From NCBI GenBank assembly GCA_034721855.1, contig JAYENB010000007.1:1-64000 (forward strand): DNA of 64,000 bases, written 5' to 3'. Positions 19,262 to 28,670 of this stretch are shown piece after piece. The position numbers and the translations under genes are program-made. Numbering within the stretch: the first letter of the stretch is position 1; each line of letters starts with the position of its first letter. This DNA is from JAQIBY01 sp034721855. Its GTDB lineage: Bacteria; Bacteroidota; Bacteroidia; Bacteroidales; ML635J-15. Below the pieces are notes generated by a model. The model was given only the letters and a program-made list of their open reading frames with translations, was not told the origin of the DNA and made no database searches.

Positions 19262-21820
19262 ATGAAAAAACTTTATTTCCTATCTGTTTTATGCCTGAGC
19301 ATAATTACCATTCCGCTGTATAGCCAAACAAAAGAAGAACTTGAAGCAATGCGTCAGGATTTTGAAAACTATAAACAACAGGAACGCGAAAATTTCAAGC
19401 AATTCGTAAAAGAACGTGACCGTGATTTCGCTGCTTATATCGAACAGGAAATGAAAAACATTGAGCTTTTCAAATCACAAAAACAAGACAGGAAACCGGG
19501 GCCGGACAAAATTCCGCGTTTTAAACCGGAAACACAACAGATAGAAACGCAAACCATTCCCTTGATGGAAGTCAAGGACCCGGAAATTTCCAAGGCACCA
19601 CCACCGGCTCCTTATAACATAAAACCCGTTGTCAAACTACCCGCCACTGTTGAACCGAAACCTGATGTTAAATTTAAAACTGCCACTTTTGATTTTTACG
19701 GAACAAAACAACGTTTTCATTATGATCCGGAAATTCATCAAAACCCCGGAAGCAGTACCAATGCAGAAGTGATTGCTGCTTATTTTGAAACATTAAGTAA
19801 AACCGACTATTTCCCACTCATTGAAAGCCTGATTGAACAACACAATAAACTCAACTTGAACGATTGGGCATACCTTAAACTGTGTGAATCACTGGCAGAA
19901 AACATCGCCGTAACAGATCGTGAAAAGAATTTGCTTCATTGGTTTTTATTGCTTAAATCCGGGTACAAAACCAAAATAGCTTACTATAACGATGACATAA
20001 GCATCATGATACCCACAAAACAGAAATTGTTTGGGCTCCCGTTTTATGCCTTTAATGATCAAACATATTATATTTTGAATCCCGGACTATCAAACATTTT
20101 TACATACACCAAAGATTACCCTGGTGCTGATGCTGTTTTTGATTTGAGTATGCCAGAAACTCCCGTATTGCCATTGTCTCTGGGGATACAGATGCTCACA
20201 AATAAAGAAGGGGAAAATATTAAGCTGGTGTACAATAAAAATTTAAAAACCCTTTACAACGATTTTCCACAGGCCGATATCAACATGTTTTTTCAGGCCG
20301 GTATATCTCCTGTTGCCAGAGAATCCCTGCTGAATTATTTTGAACCTTTGTTTAAGGATAAATCAGATAAAGAAAAAGTAAATATACTCCTTGATTTTGT
20401 CCAGCATCAATTTGCTTATCAAACAGACCAGGAGCAATTTGGCAAAGAAAAATTCTTTTTCCCGGAAGAATTATTCATGTATCCGTATGCGGATTGCGAA
20501 GACAGATCCGTGTTTTTTGCCTGGCTTGTCAGAGAATTTACAAGCCTTGACCTGATTGGTGTTGATTACCCCGGACATATTGCAACAGCTGTACATTTTC
20601 CCGACCAGGCAAAAGGCCATCATTTGACCTGGAAAGACAGAACTTACACCATTTGTGATCCGACCTATATCGGTGCCCCGGTGGGTTTATCCATGCCTCA
20701 ATTTGAAAGGCAAAAAGCTGCTGTCATCCCGGTTTTTCCTGTACAGAATCCTTTGATAATGGCTGAAAACATTTGGGCTAAAATATATGAATACGGCGGT
20801 TTCCGTAATAATATAGAACAAACAGCAGCACTTGATGATGAAGGGAATATGTATCTGTGTGGATCTTTCAACAAAACACTCACTTTCCCTGAAAAAACAC
20901 TGAGCTCAGACCAAAAACGCAGTGGCTTTGTTGCCTCTTTTTCTCCGCAAGGCAAACTTATCAATGCCATTGCCCTTGATGATGCCCCTCTTGTCAGCCC
21001 TCAAAACGTAATGATTCACAACAACAGTATTTTTATCAGTGGAAATCAAAAACACAGATCAAAAAAAACTGTTTTTTTAGCCGAATTGAGCAAAACACTC
21101 CATCCGGTTTGGTCTAAAACCATTGAACCTGATAAAGAAAGCAAGGCGTTTGAGGTGAAATTAGACCCAGAGCACAAGAATCTTGTTGAAAATAATATAA
21201 ACCCACATGAAATCATTGAAGAAAATGCACTTCGTGTTTTGCCAGATGGCAGTCTTGAGCTGCATGCTCATAATACCATGCCAATATACAATGACATTAA
21301 ATCTGCAGAAAGCCTGAGTGCTTATGATATGGCTAAATTATGGAAACATCAAAGTGATGAGTACCGCAAAAACGCATATCACAAATCGGTTTCCGGTTTT
21401 CTGGCCTTTATCCATACCCTGCAAACGCATCAACGTTCAGTCAGTGGTAATGAAATTGTAGCCAGCCTCAACGCATTCGACCCCAGTTTCAGTACTGAAC
21501 ATGCACGATTAAATCATAACCTGAAAAAAATCGAATCCGTTACTTGTGATGGAAATATGATAAACGTTAATATTAAAGAAGGAAGCAGTATTCTTTTGGG
21601 GCCAATCATCCTTGCAAACAACAGTAAAATACAATTGCAAAACTATCACAGTGGCAACCTTAAAATGATATGCCTTTCCGGGGTACAATATAAATCCCTG
21701 TTCAGAGAACATCCTGTGAAAAGCATGAAAATATTTAAAGCCAATGGAGATATTGTGTTAGAATACAACAAAAAGTATGAAAAAGCCCTGTTATCAACAA
21801 CAAAAGATGTCTTGAAATAA
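19262..21820 (+). CDS. Exported transglutaminase-like protein
   Basis: The 852-aa protein has a signal peptide (KKLYFLSVLCLSIITIPLYS). Residues about 23-75 form a charged coiled coil, followed by a Pro-rich linker. A transglutaminase-like cysteine core lies near 370-480: Cys in YADCEDRSVFFAWLV (about 412), His in YPGHIATAVHF and Asp in TICDPTYIG (about 466), with SDKEKVNILLDFVQH before it. The C-terminal 350 residues are unrecognised. Periplasmic peptidase or protein cross-linking activity is inferred. It is the first gene of a three-gene envelope cluster; a family A repeat separates it from the next gene. Confidence 0.7.
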   Translation: MKKLYFLSVLCLSIITIPLYSQTKEELEAMRQDFENYKQQERENFKQFVKERDRDFAAYIEQEMKNIELFKSQKQDRKPGPDKIPRFKPETQQIETQTIPLMEVKDPEISKAPPPAPYNIKPVVKLPATVEPKPDVKFKTATFDFYGTKQRFHYDPEIHQNPGSSTNAEVIAAYFETLSKTDYFPLIESLIEQHNKLNLNDWAYLKLCESLAENIAVTDREKNLLHWFLLLKSGYKTKIAYYNDDISIMIPTKQKLFGLPFYAFNDQTYYILNPGLSNIFTYTKDYPGADAVFDLSMPETPVLPLSLGIQMLTNKEGENIKLVYNKNLKTLYNDFPQADINMFFQAGISPVARESLLNYFEPLFKDKSDKEKVNILLDFVQHQFAYQTDQEQFGKEKFFFPEELFMYPYADCEDRSVFFAWLVREFTSLDLIGVDYPGHIATAVHFPDQAKGHHLTWKDRTYTICDPTYIGAPVGLSMPQFERQKAAVIPVFPVQNPLIMAENIWAKIYEYGGFRNNIEQTAALDDEGNMYLCGSFNKTLTFPEKTLSSDQKRSGFVASFSPQGKLINAIALDDAPLVSPQNVMIHNNSIFISGNQKHRSKKTVFLAELSKTLHPVWSKTIEPDKESKAFEVKLDPEHKNLVENNINPHEIIEENALRVLPDGSLELHAHNTMPIYNDIKSAESLSAYDMAKLWKHQSDEYRKNAYHKSVSGFLAFIHTLQTHQRSVSGNEIVASLNAFDPSFSTEHARLNHNLKKIESVTCDGNMINVNIKEGSSILLGPIILANNSKIQLQNYHSGNLKMICLSGVQYKSLFREHPVKSMKIFKANGDIVLEYNKKYEKALLSTTKDVLK

Positions 21821-21832
21821 AATGATGATTTG

Positions 21833-22020
21833 TAAATAGTCAGGGACATTTAATTGTTACCGCTGAGGCACAAATCCGTCTGTCGCCGGGCAAGGTTACT
21901 AAGAAATGGAAAAAGAAGAATTAAATCGCTTAAGATTTGTAAATAAATTTTAAAATTTTTAAACTTAGCGTCTCTCCGTCTTTGCGGTGGGGAGCTACTT
22001 TTGTTGATACTGATTAGTTA
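21833..22020. repeat. Family A dispersed repeat, copy A2 (short)
   Basis: The 188-bp copy starts TAAATAGTCAGG and ends CTGATTAGTTA. It shares the interior CCGTCTGTCGCCGGGCAAGG and the 3' block GGAGCTACTTTTGTTGATAC with A4 and A5 but lacks the hairpin of A1 and A3. It begins 13 bp after the transglutaminase-like gene. Confidence 0.75.
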
Positions 22021-22088
22021 CGATGATTTTATTATTTTGGATACATTGAGAATAATTATAAATTTACAACCAAATTAAACCTGAACTA

Positions 22089-23438
22089 ATGAAAACGTCT
22101 ATAAAAATACTGATTTTTGCATTGTTGAGTGTGGTTGTATTGTCATGTGCTCACAAACGACTTGCAAAAAAAGCCTCTGACTACGAACAACAAGGTATGT
22201 ATGCAGAAGCTTCTGAACTGTATTATCAGTCGGTATTGAAAAAAAACGATTACATTGATGCCCGCACAGGTTTAAAAAGAACCGGACAACGCGTTGTGGA
22301 TGATAAATTCAGTAAATTCACCGAGGCTTATCACCAGGGAAACAACAAAGAAGCGGTTTATTATTACCTTGAAGCCAGGGATTTTGAAGCTAAAGTAAAC
22401 AGTGTGGGGATTGAACTATCAATCCCTCCTTATTATGAAGAATACTACAATGAAGTTAAATCCAATTACTTAGACGATAAATATTTCGAAGGAAAAAAAT
22501 GCCTAAACAAGGAGGATTTTTCCAAAGCCGAAAGCGTGTTTCGTGAAATTGTTGAGATAGATGAAAATTACAAAGACAGCCGTGAAAAGCTGAACATTGC
22601 CGTATATGAACCAAAATACCGCCAGGCTATTGACTACATGGGCAAAGGAAAATACAGAAGCGCTTATTATTTGTTTGATGAAATCATCAGGCATTATACC
22701 GATTATAAAGAATCATCAGATTTAAGACGAGAAGCACTGAACAAGGCTACCATCAAAATAGGGGTTGAGGATTTCAGTAACAGCTCCACAAATCATACCA
22801 TTGATGAGCAATTAAAAACACGTTTGATCCAGGCGCTGAACCAAACAGATAATCCGTTTATCAAAGTGGTTGAATACACCTCCAATAAATCACGGATATC
22901 CGGAAGCAGACAATCCATGTCTATTAAACCCGATGCGATCCTCAAAGGAAATATTTTATCATACAATTATGACATGGGGCGATTGAAAAAAGACAATAAA
23001 CGCGGCTATCTCAAAATCGTTACCTCCTACAAAGACAGTGAAGGGAATACCAAAACAAAAACCCGGTATGAAAAAGTCACGTATGAGGAATATCGTATGA
23101 GCAGGGGTGTACACATTAACTTCAATATTAAACTGGTAGATACCAAATCCAATGAGATTATGGTCAGTAAGAATTTTAATTTGAAAAACCAGGACCGTCT
23201 CCATTATGCAAAATACGGAGGAAAAGACAAAGACCTGGTGCCGGGATACTGGAGCCATAAAAATTCTGACAGTGACGAAGATGTGATTAAAGATGGCCAT
23301 CGTGATATAAGGGCATTGCAATCATTATTGAGTGCCCGCACCAAAATCAAAACTCACGATGCGTTGGCCAATGAGTTGATGAATGATATCACCGGCCGTA
23401 TTGTTGAACAAGTGAATAATTACAATCCTGAACAATGA
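22089..23438 (+). CDS. TPR-type lipoprotein with CsgG/LpoB-like C-terminal domain
   Basis: The 449-aa protein has an SPII signal ending in lipobox VLSC (residues 17-20). Residues 24-220 contain TPR-like helical pairs (YEQQGMYAEASELYYQSVLK, SKAESVFREIVEIDENYKDS). Residues about 228-400 begin IKIGVEDFSNSSTNHTIDEQ and resemble the anticodon-binding-like fold of CsgG/LpoB/FlgO-type periplasmic proteins; this is pattern recognition, not a confirmed match. It overlaps the next gene by 4 bp (ATGA). Confidence 0.65.
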   Translation: MKTSIKILIFALLSVVVLSCAHKRLAKKASDYEQQGMYAEASELYYQSVLKKNDYIDARTGLKRTGQRVVDDKFSKFTEAYHQGNNKEAVYYYLEARDFEAKVNSVGIELSIPPYYEEYYNEVKSNYLDDKYFEGKKCLNKEDFSKAESVFREIVEIDENYKDSREKLNIAVYEPKYRQAIDYMGKGKYRSAYYLFDEIIRHYTDYKESSDLRREALNKATIKIGVEDFSNSSTNHTIDEQLKTRLIQALNQTDNPFIKVVEYTSNKSRISGSRQSMSIKPDAILKGNILSYNYDMGRLKKDNKRGYLKIVTSYKDSEGNTKTKTRYEKVTYEEYRMSRGVHINFNIKLVDTKSNEIMVSKNFNLKNQDRLHYAKYGGKDKDLVPGYWSHKNSDSDEDVIKDGHRDIRALQSLLSARTKIKTHDALANELMNDITGRIVEQVNNYNPEQ

Positions 23439-24820
23439 AGCATAAACATCTGATATACATTACTCTAATTATACTGGCCGGTTTTGCTTCATCCTGTGGC
23501 ATTTTCAAAAGCACTCCCAAGCCTTCCGGGCCAAAGCCAGATTGGGTTAATAGCCGCCCCCAGTCAAACATGTATTACATTGGCATTGGTTCTGCAAAAA
23601 AAGCAGGTCTGTCACCAAATGCTTACATGTCTAACGCTAAAAATGCTGCACTCAATGCCCTGGCAAGCGATATTTCTGTTGATATTTCATCCAGCTCTGT
23701 AATATCGACCATTGAAACGGATTACAACCTGAGTGAAACGTACGAACGGACAATAAAAGCATCCAGCGATAAAAGCATAGAGGGGTATGAATCTGTTGAT
23801 ACCTGGGATAGTGGATTGTATTACTGGGTTTATGTCAGGCTCTCTAAAGCGCAATATGAACAACAAAAAGCCAAAAAGAAAAACGCTGCCATTACCAAAG
23901 CCACTGACAAACTGCTTCAGGCAAGAAACCTGAAAAATGAACATAATTTGTATGATGCCATTCATGCTTACACTGAAGCATTCAGTGACATGTCGGAATA
24001 CCTCGCCGAAAGCACACATACTGAAATTGACGGGAAACAAGTTGATTTGGGAACTACCATATATCGGGAACTTGTAGAAACCATCAACAACATTACATTA
24101 CGCAGCGATAAAAACCCCGTACAAATCATTAGTGGAAAACAAATTCCTATATCACTCATGCAAATTCATGTTCAGGATGAGCAGGGAAATGCTCAACCAA
24201 ACCTTCCTTTTAAACTTAGCTTTACCGGAAGTGGTCTTGCCGATAATAAAATTACCTCAGACCAAAAGGGTATTATACAGATCCCGCTTAATAAAGTATA
24301 TTCTGTCAATCAACTTGAAACCCTGAAAGCGGAACTTGATATGATAAGCATTTCACGGATGACCAAGAATATTTTCATCCGGACACTGATCAAAAAGATA
24401 CCTCCGCCAAACTACAGCCTGAAACTTGAAATTATGTCACCCCAAGTGTTTGTCAGCGTTAGTGAACACCATTTTGATGCCATTTCAAAAGATGAGGTGT
24501 TGATGGATGCCTTGATGAATGCTATGGCAAAATACAATATACGGATGTGTGATGATAAGGCAGATGCGGATTTCATTATTAGCCTTGAAAGCAATACAGA
24601 ACAAGCGGTTACCAGCTCTTACCAAAAAACAGCTAACCTGAATTATACCATTACGGTTCATGATGAAAACAACCGCATTGTGTATCGCAAGGATGAAAAC
24701 AAAATACAGGGATTTGGAAATACTTATGATGAAGCAGGCAAAGAAGCTTATGAAGAAGGGGCCAACCGCATCATGCGCCGTAATTTTGACCAGATATACG
24801 AAGCGGTGTTTTCAAATTAA
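23435..24820 (+). CDS. LPP20-family lipoprotein
   Basis: The 461-aa protein has an SPII signal (lipobox ASSC, residues 18-21). Residues 33-150 (KPDWVNSRPQSNMYYIGIG ... ALNALASDISVDISSSS) match the LPP20 domain. A TPR-like pair (ARNLKNEHNLYDAIHAYTEA) and Ig-like and tail segments follow. The tail (about 345-461) contains ADADFIISLES and FGNTYDEAGKEAYEEGANRI. It is translationally coupled to the preceding lipoprotein. A paralog with the same N-terminal order lies at 42129-43952. An envelope role is inferred. Confidence 0.7.
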   Translation: MKHKHLIYITLIILAGFASSCGIFKSTPKPSGPKPDWVNSRPQSNMYYIGIGSAKKAGLSPNAYMSNAKNAALNALASDISVDISSSSVISTIETDYNLSETYERTIKASSDKSIEGYESVDTWDSGLYYWVYVRLSKAQYEQQKAKKKNAAITKATDKLLQARNLKNEHNLYDAIHAYTEAFSDMSEYLAESTHTEIDGKQVDLGTTIYRELVETINNITLRSDKNPVQIISGKQIPISLMQIHVQDEQGNAQPNLPFKLSFTGSGLADNKITSDQKGIIQIPLNKVYSVNQLETLKAELDMISISRMTKNIFIRTLIKKIPPPNYSLKLEIMSPQVFVSVSEHHFDAISKDEVLMDALMNAMAKYNIRMCDDKADADFIISLESNTEQAVTSSYQKTANLNYTITVHDENNRIVYRKDENKIQGFGNTYDEAGKEAYEEGANRIMRRNFDQIYEAVFSN

Positions 24821-25347
24821 TGTGTATCCATACCGTCACAATATTGATAAATAGAAGATTAGATTTAATTCCACTATACATTGGTTGAAATTATAAACAG
24901 GGTAATTGGTTTGTCGGAAGTCCGAAGGCAGAAGACTGGAGTAGGTAAAAAACGAATGGCTCTATTTAATAAAGTTGGTTTTGAAAAAATTTGTTATTCT
25001 CAAAAAAATGAAAAAGAGTGCACTACATTTTGATTCCAATTCTGAGCTTTTTGTTTTAATAGAGGCAAAAATCCTATGTGAAATTCTATGTGTTCTATGT
25101 TCTATGTGGTTCAAATTAGGTTAGCAATCTGCCCTGACTACTGAACCACATAGAAAACAATAGGATATAGAAGACACATAGATTATAAATTTATCCGTCT
25201 TCGCTCTGCTACGCCGGACACGGTCCCGTCTTCGCTCCTTCTTCACTGTCCGTCTTCGCTCTCCATCTGCGTTCCACTTCGCCGGACAAGTTTTGATATT
25301 TTACATCCGTCTTCGCTCTGCTACGCCGGACACGGTCCCGTCTTCGC
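24821..25347. repeat. Repeat-rich intergenic region before scaffold gap
   Basis: No gene is supported. At 24913-24935 lies GTCGGAAGTCCGAAGGCAGA, whose complement recurs at 13933-13955. From about 25087 to 25181 there is an inverted repeat of CTATGTG..CTATGTGGTTC type. A perfect 43-bp direct repeat (25193-25235 and 25305-25347, starting ATCCGTCTTCGCTCTGC) consists of CGTCTTCGC / CGCCGGACA blocks, a mosaic that also occurs reverse-complemented near 61229. Confidence 0.7.
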
Positions 25348-25619
25348 CGGACAGGTTTTGAAATTTAAAGTACCAAACCTGTACCGACGCATGACGGTAA
25401 AAATATCAATAACTTTGATTAAAATATTTTTCANNNNNNNNNNNNNNNNNNNNNNNNNNNNNNNNNNNNNNNNNNNNNNNNNNNNNNNNNNNNNNNNNNN
25501 NNNNNNNNNNNNNNNNNNNNNNNNNNNNNNNNNCGGACAGGTTTTGAAATTTAAAGTACCAAACCTGTACCGACGCATGACGGTAAAAATATCAATAACT
25601 TTGATTAAAATATTTTTCA
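25348..25619. other. Scaffold gap flanked by identical 86-bp sequences
   Basis: Exactly 100 N lie at 25434-25533. The 86 bases before the gap (25348-25433, starting CGGACAGGTTTTGAAATT) are repeated perfectly directly after it (25534-25619). The simplest reading is that two contigs overlap by 86 bp and were scaffolded with a default gap, so the duplication and gap may be artefacts; a collapsed tandem repeat is the alternative. Confidence 0.85.
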
Positions 25620-25694
25620 AGATAACAAAATATTTGAAACAACAATGTCGTTTAATTAATAGAGCCATAATGTCTAACCTCAAATTTTAAAATC

Positions 25695-26603
25695 ATGAAA
25701 AAGAAAATTTTTAAAATAACCAAACTGGGATTATTAATTCTCTTTTTGTTATTTAATGGGAAATCTTATAGTCAGGATACTACCAAGCAATCTCAGATAT
25801 TGGATTTAAAGATTCAACTTTTTGATGCAAAACTACAACTGCTTGATTCTAAAATTAATACATTGTCATCAAAGTCAGAAGAATTATATTTTAATTTTTT
25901 ACAAATGGATTCAGTATTCAAATTAAAAATTGATTCTTTAAATTATATGTTAGATGTTCAACAAACATTAAATTATACTGATACAATACCAGTTAAAACA
26001 TATAAATCGGTTATTAAACTAAGTCCTAACCGACTTTTTGAAGGGACTTTCCAATTATCTTACGAAAGAGTTCTAAAGAATAATTTTTCTGTTGATATCG
26101 CATGTATGCTAACTTATTTAACAAAAAAAGGACTGGGTGGAGGATATTTAGAAAATCAGAATTTATATGGTTATAATGCTACAACAGATTCTTATTATCA
26201 ATATGAAGGTAAAATGTTATCTGGCTGGGGTATTATTTTACAGGCAAGAAATTATCTTTTACCAAAAATCAATTCAAATAATAAGGCACCTATAGGCATT
26301 TATGCTGCAGCTCATCTAATGTATCGTGATTTATTGATTACAGGCACTTCCAAAGAACGGCAGGATACTGTTTGGGTAGATAAAGAAACTAAACAAAATT
26401 TAGACATATTAGCCGGAGGAGTATTATTAGGTTATAATTTTGAAATTAATAAAGTGATATCTATAGATATATACGCAGGAGGAGTTATTAGATTAAGTAA
26501 ATACTACAGAGAACCAAATATTACAAAATATAAGCAATGGAATAATATTGACTATTCAGGTGTTTTACCAACTGCAGGAATAAATATCGGAATTTTGAAA
26601 TAA
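25695..26603 (+). CDS. Exported protein, coiled coil plus probable outer-membrane barrel
   Basis: The 302-aa protein has a signal peptide (residues 1-26, ending GKSYSQ). Residues 33-80 form a heptad coiled coil (LDLKIQLFDAKLQLLDSKIN). Residues about 105-302 alternate amphipathic strands (EGTFQLSYERVLKNNFSVDI, APIGIYAAAHLMYRD, LLGYNFEINKVISIDIYAGG) as in small Bacteroidota porin-like barrels. Base composition is clearly more AT-rich than its neighbours, suggesting recent acquisition. No family was recognised. Confidence 0.6.
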   Translation: MKKKIFKITKLGLLILFLLFNGKSYSQDTTKQSQILDLKIQLFDAKLQLLDSKINTLSSKSEELYFNFLQMDSVFKLKIDSLNYMLDVQQTLNYTDTIPVKTYKSVIKLSPNRLFEGTFQLSYERVLKNNFSVDIACMLTYLTKKGLGGGYLENQNLYGYNATTDSYYQYEGKMLSGWGIILQARNYLLPKINSNNKAPIGIYAAAHLMYRDLLITGTSKERQDTVWVDKETKQNLDILAGGVLLGYNFEINKVISIDIYAGGVIRLSKYYREPNITKYKQWNNIDYSGVLPTAGINIGILK

Positions 26604-26662
26604 AATTTATTTTATTTGTATTTGATTAATTACTTACAACAATTGTTTTTGAAACATCAAGG

Positions 26663-26995
26663 TAATTACTCAGTGCTAAAATTAAATAAGAATTAACTAT
26701 TCAGACGCATTTGATTTTCACCGCAAAGACGGAGACCCGTCTGTCGCCGGGCAAGGTTACTAAGAAATTGAATAATTTGTTCACATAGACAGTTAACATC
26801 GGATAACACTAATTAAAAACGGTTGCGATATGTATTATTTCTTAAAACATCAACATTTCATAAGTAACTGATTTTAACCATTATTAACCCCGTAGAAATT
26901 TTTCAACGGGGTTAACAGTTCAATTTATAAGTTTCAAACCTTTGCGACATTGCGACTTTGCGGTGATGAGCTACTTTTGTTGATACTGATTAGTT
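26663..26995. repeat. Family A dispersed repeat, copy A3
   Basis: This near-full copy of A1 (starts TAATTACTCAGTGC) includes the hairpin near 26886-26912 and the block CCCGTCTGTCGCCGGGCAAGG that A1 lacks. Its terminal sequence ACTGATTAGTT|AC is interrupted by the D1 element at 26996-27137. Confidence 0.8.
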
Positions 26996-27137
26996 AGTGT
27001 TTGTCCATAATGTCCAATATCTGCGTTGTTGCTCAAATTTTAAATCCTCATATACAATAGTATACTGCGGTTTAAAATTTTCACACGCCTTAATCTTGAA
27101 CATTATGAACTAAACACTGACTCTATTGACAAGCACT
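26996..27137. mobile_element. Family D MITE-like element D1, nested in A3
   Basis: This 142-bp element starts AGTGTTTGTCCATA and ends TATTGACAAGCACT (12 of 14 bases inverted). It is flanked by AGTT on both sides (26992-26995 and 27138-27141), a likely 4-bp target duplication. The interior has perfect inverted repeats AAATTTTAAA / TTTAAAATTT (27035-27044, 27071-27080) and TATAC-AATA-GTATA (27051-27064). There is no ORF, so it would depend on a transposase elsewhere. Confidence 0.75.
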
Positions 27138-27211
27138 AGTTACACATCAAGATACAAATGTAAAAAAAATTGAGTTGAATTTTGAGCTACCAATACTAAA
27201 ACCCATTCATT

Positions 27212-27526
27212 ATGTCAGTACTTGTCAATTTTGCCATGTTTCCCACCGATAAAGGTGCCAGTGTAAGCCCGTATGTAAGCAGGGTGCTCAACATGCTGAA
27301 AAACAGCGATGTCAATTATAAGCTTTCCGCTATGGGCACCGTTTTTGAAACCGAAACCATGAAAGAAGCACTATACATCCTGGAAAAGGCTTATGCCCAG
27401 CTTGAAAATGATTGCGACAGGGTGTATTCGGTTGTCAATTTTGACATCCAAAAAAACAAACCCATGGGCAGGCTCACCAGCAAAATCCAATCCATTGAAG
27501 ATAAGATTGGGACAGTGAAAAAATAA
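27212..27526 (+). CDS. MTH1187-family thiamine-binding protein
   Basis: The 104-aa protein belongs to the YqgV/MTH1187 (DUF77) family. The opening VLVNFAMFPTDKGASVSPYV, YKLSAMGTVFETETM (about 37-51) and the length are diagnostic. Members form ferredoxin-like tetramers, some shown to bind thiamine or its phosphates. No TPP riboswitch is visible upstream. It precedes the GT9 gene by 54 bp. Confidence 0.85.
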   Translation: MSVLVNFAMFPTDKGASVSPYVSRVLNMLKNSDVNYKLSAMGTVFETETMKEALYILEKAYAQLENDCDRVYSVVNFDIQKNKPMGRLTSKIQSIEDKIGTVKK

Positions 27527-27580
27527 GTTTTTTTAATATAAGATAAAATCAGTTTATTACCTTTACCTCAAAATTATGAT

Positions 27581-28582
27581 ATGCCAATCAAATACCTCAT
27601 CATACGGTTCAGCAGTATTGGCGATATTGTGCTTACAACCCCTGTCGTCAGAGGGCTTAATGAGCAGGTGGACGAGGCAGAAGTACATTATTTAACAAAA
27701 CCTGCTTATGCCTCAATCATAACCGAAAACCCCCATGTTGATAAAGTGCATGTGCTGCAGTCTTCTTTTGCGAAAACCATACAAAATCTTAAAGCTGAGG
27801 AATTTGATTATATCATTGATTTACATAGGAACCTCCGCAGTTTACGGATAAAACACAGGCTGAAAGTGATGGATTTTAGCTTTAATAAGCTGAACAAAGA
27901 AAAGTGGCTGATGGTAAATTTTAAATTCAATAAATTGCCTGATGAACACATTGTTGACCGGTATTTAAATACGTTGTCTGTGTTTGATGTGAAAAATGAT
28001 GGTAAAGGGCTGGATTATTTCATTCCGGCATCTGAAGAAGTTGACATTTCAACCACGTTGCCTGAACATTTTCAGGACGGGTATGCCGCTTTTGCCATTG
28101 GTGGACAACACGCTACAAAAAAATTACCCACTTCATCCATACAAGAAATATGTCATAAATTTGATAAACCTGTGGTTTTGTTAGGGGGTAAAGAAGACCA
28201 TCGGGCAGGGGAAATTATTGCAGGAGAAAATAAAATGATTTTCAATGCATGCGGCATGTTTTCGCTGCATCAATCAGCTAGCTTAATCAAAAAAGCCAGG
28301 CTGGTAATTACGCATGACACCGGATTGATGCACATTGCTGCTGCCTTTCACAAGCCTGTACTTTCTGTGTGGGGAAATACCATCCCGGAATTTGGCATGT
28401 TTCCCTATATGCCGGGAGAAGGTTCAAAAATATATGAAGTGAAAAATCTACCATGCCGCCCCTGCTCAAAAATAGGTTTTAAACAATGCCCTAAAAAACA
28501 TTTTAAGTGCATGAAAAACCAGGATATTGATGCCATTGTCCGCCATGCTACCATGCTTTTCTATACTGTGAATGATAAATAA
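27581..28582 (+). CDS. Family 9 glycosyltransferase (heptosyltransferase-like)
   Basis: The 333-aa GT-B enzyme opens KYLIIRFSSIGDIVLTTPVVR, the ADP-heptose:LPS heptosyltransferase signature, with YIIDLHRNLRS (about 86-96) and the C-terminal VITHDTGLMHIAAAFHKPVLSVW (about 245-267). It probably adds a sugar to the LPS core or another cell-surface glycan. A Cys-rich tail (LPCRPCSKIGFKQCPKKHFKC) is typical of Bacteroidota members. Confidence 0.9.
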   Translation: MPIKYLIIRFSSIGDIVLTTPVVRGLNEQVDEAEVHYLTKPAYASIITENPHVDKVHVLQSSFAKTIQNLKAEEFDYIIDLHRNLRSLRIKHRLKVMDFSFNKLNKEKWLMVNFKFNKLPDEHIVDRYLNTLSVFDVKNDGKGLDYFIPASEEVDISTTLPEHFQDGYAAFAIGGQHATKKLPTSSIQEICHKFDKPVVLLGGKEDHRAGEIIAGENKMIFNACGMFSLHQSASLIKKARLVITHDTGLMHIAAAFHKPVLSVWGNTIPEFGMFPYMPGEGSKIYEVKNLPCRPCSKIGFKQCPKKHFKCMKNQDIDAIVRHATMLFYTVNDK

Positions 28583-28670
28583 CCGGAATGTTGAAACCAT
28601 AATACCAAAATTACCGTAATGAATAATAGTATTTTTCGTATTTTAGTCAATTTAAAACCAAGCTTGTTTT

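Noticed and set aside
27140..27211. TPP riboswitch before the thiamine-binding protein gene
   Set aside because: No CTGAGA or ACCTGA core elements occur upstream of 27212 or of thiL.
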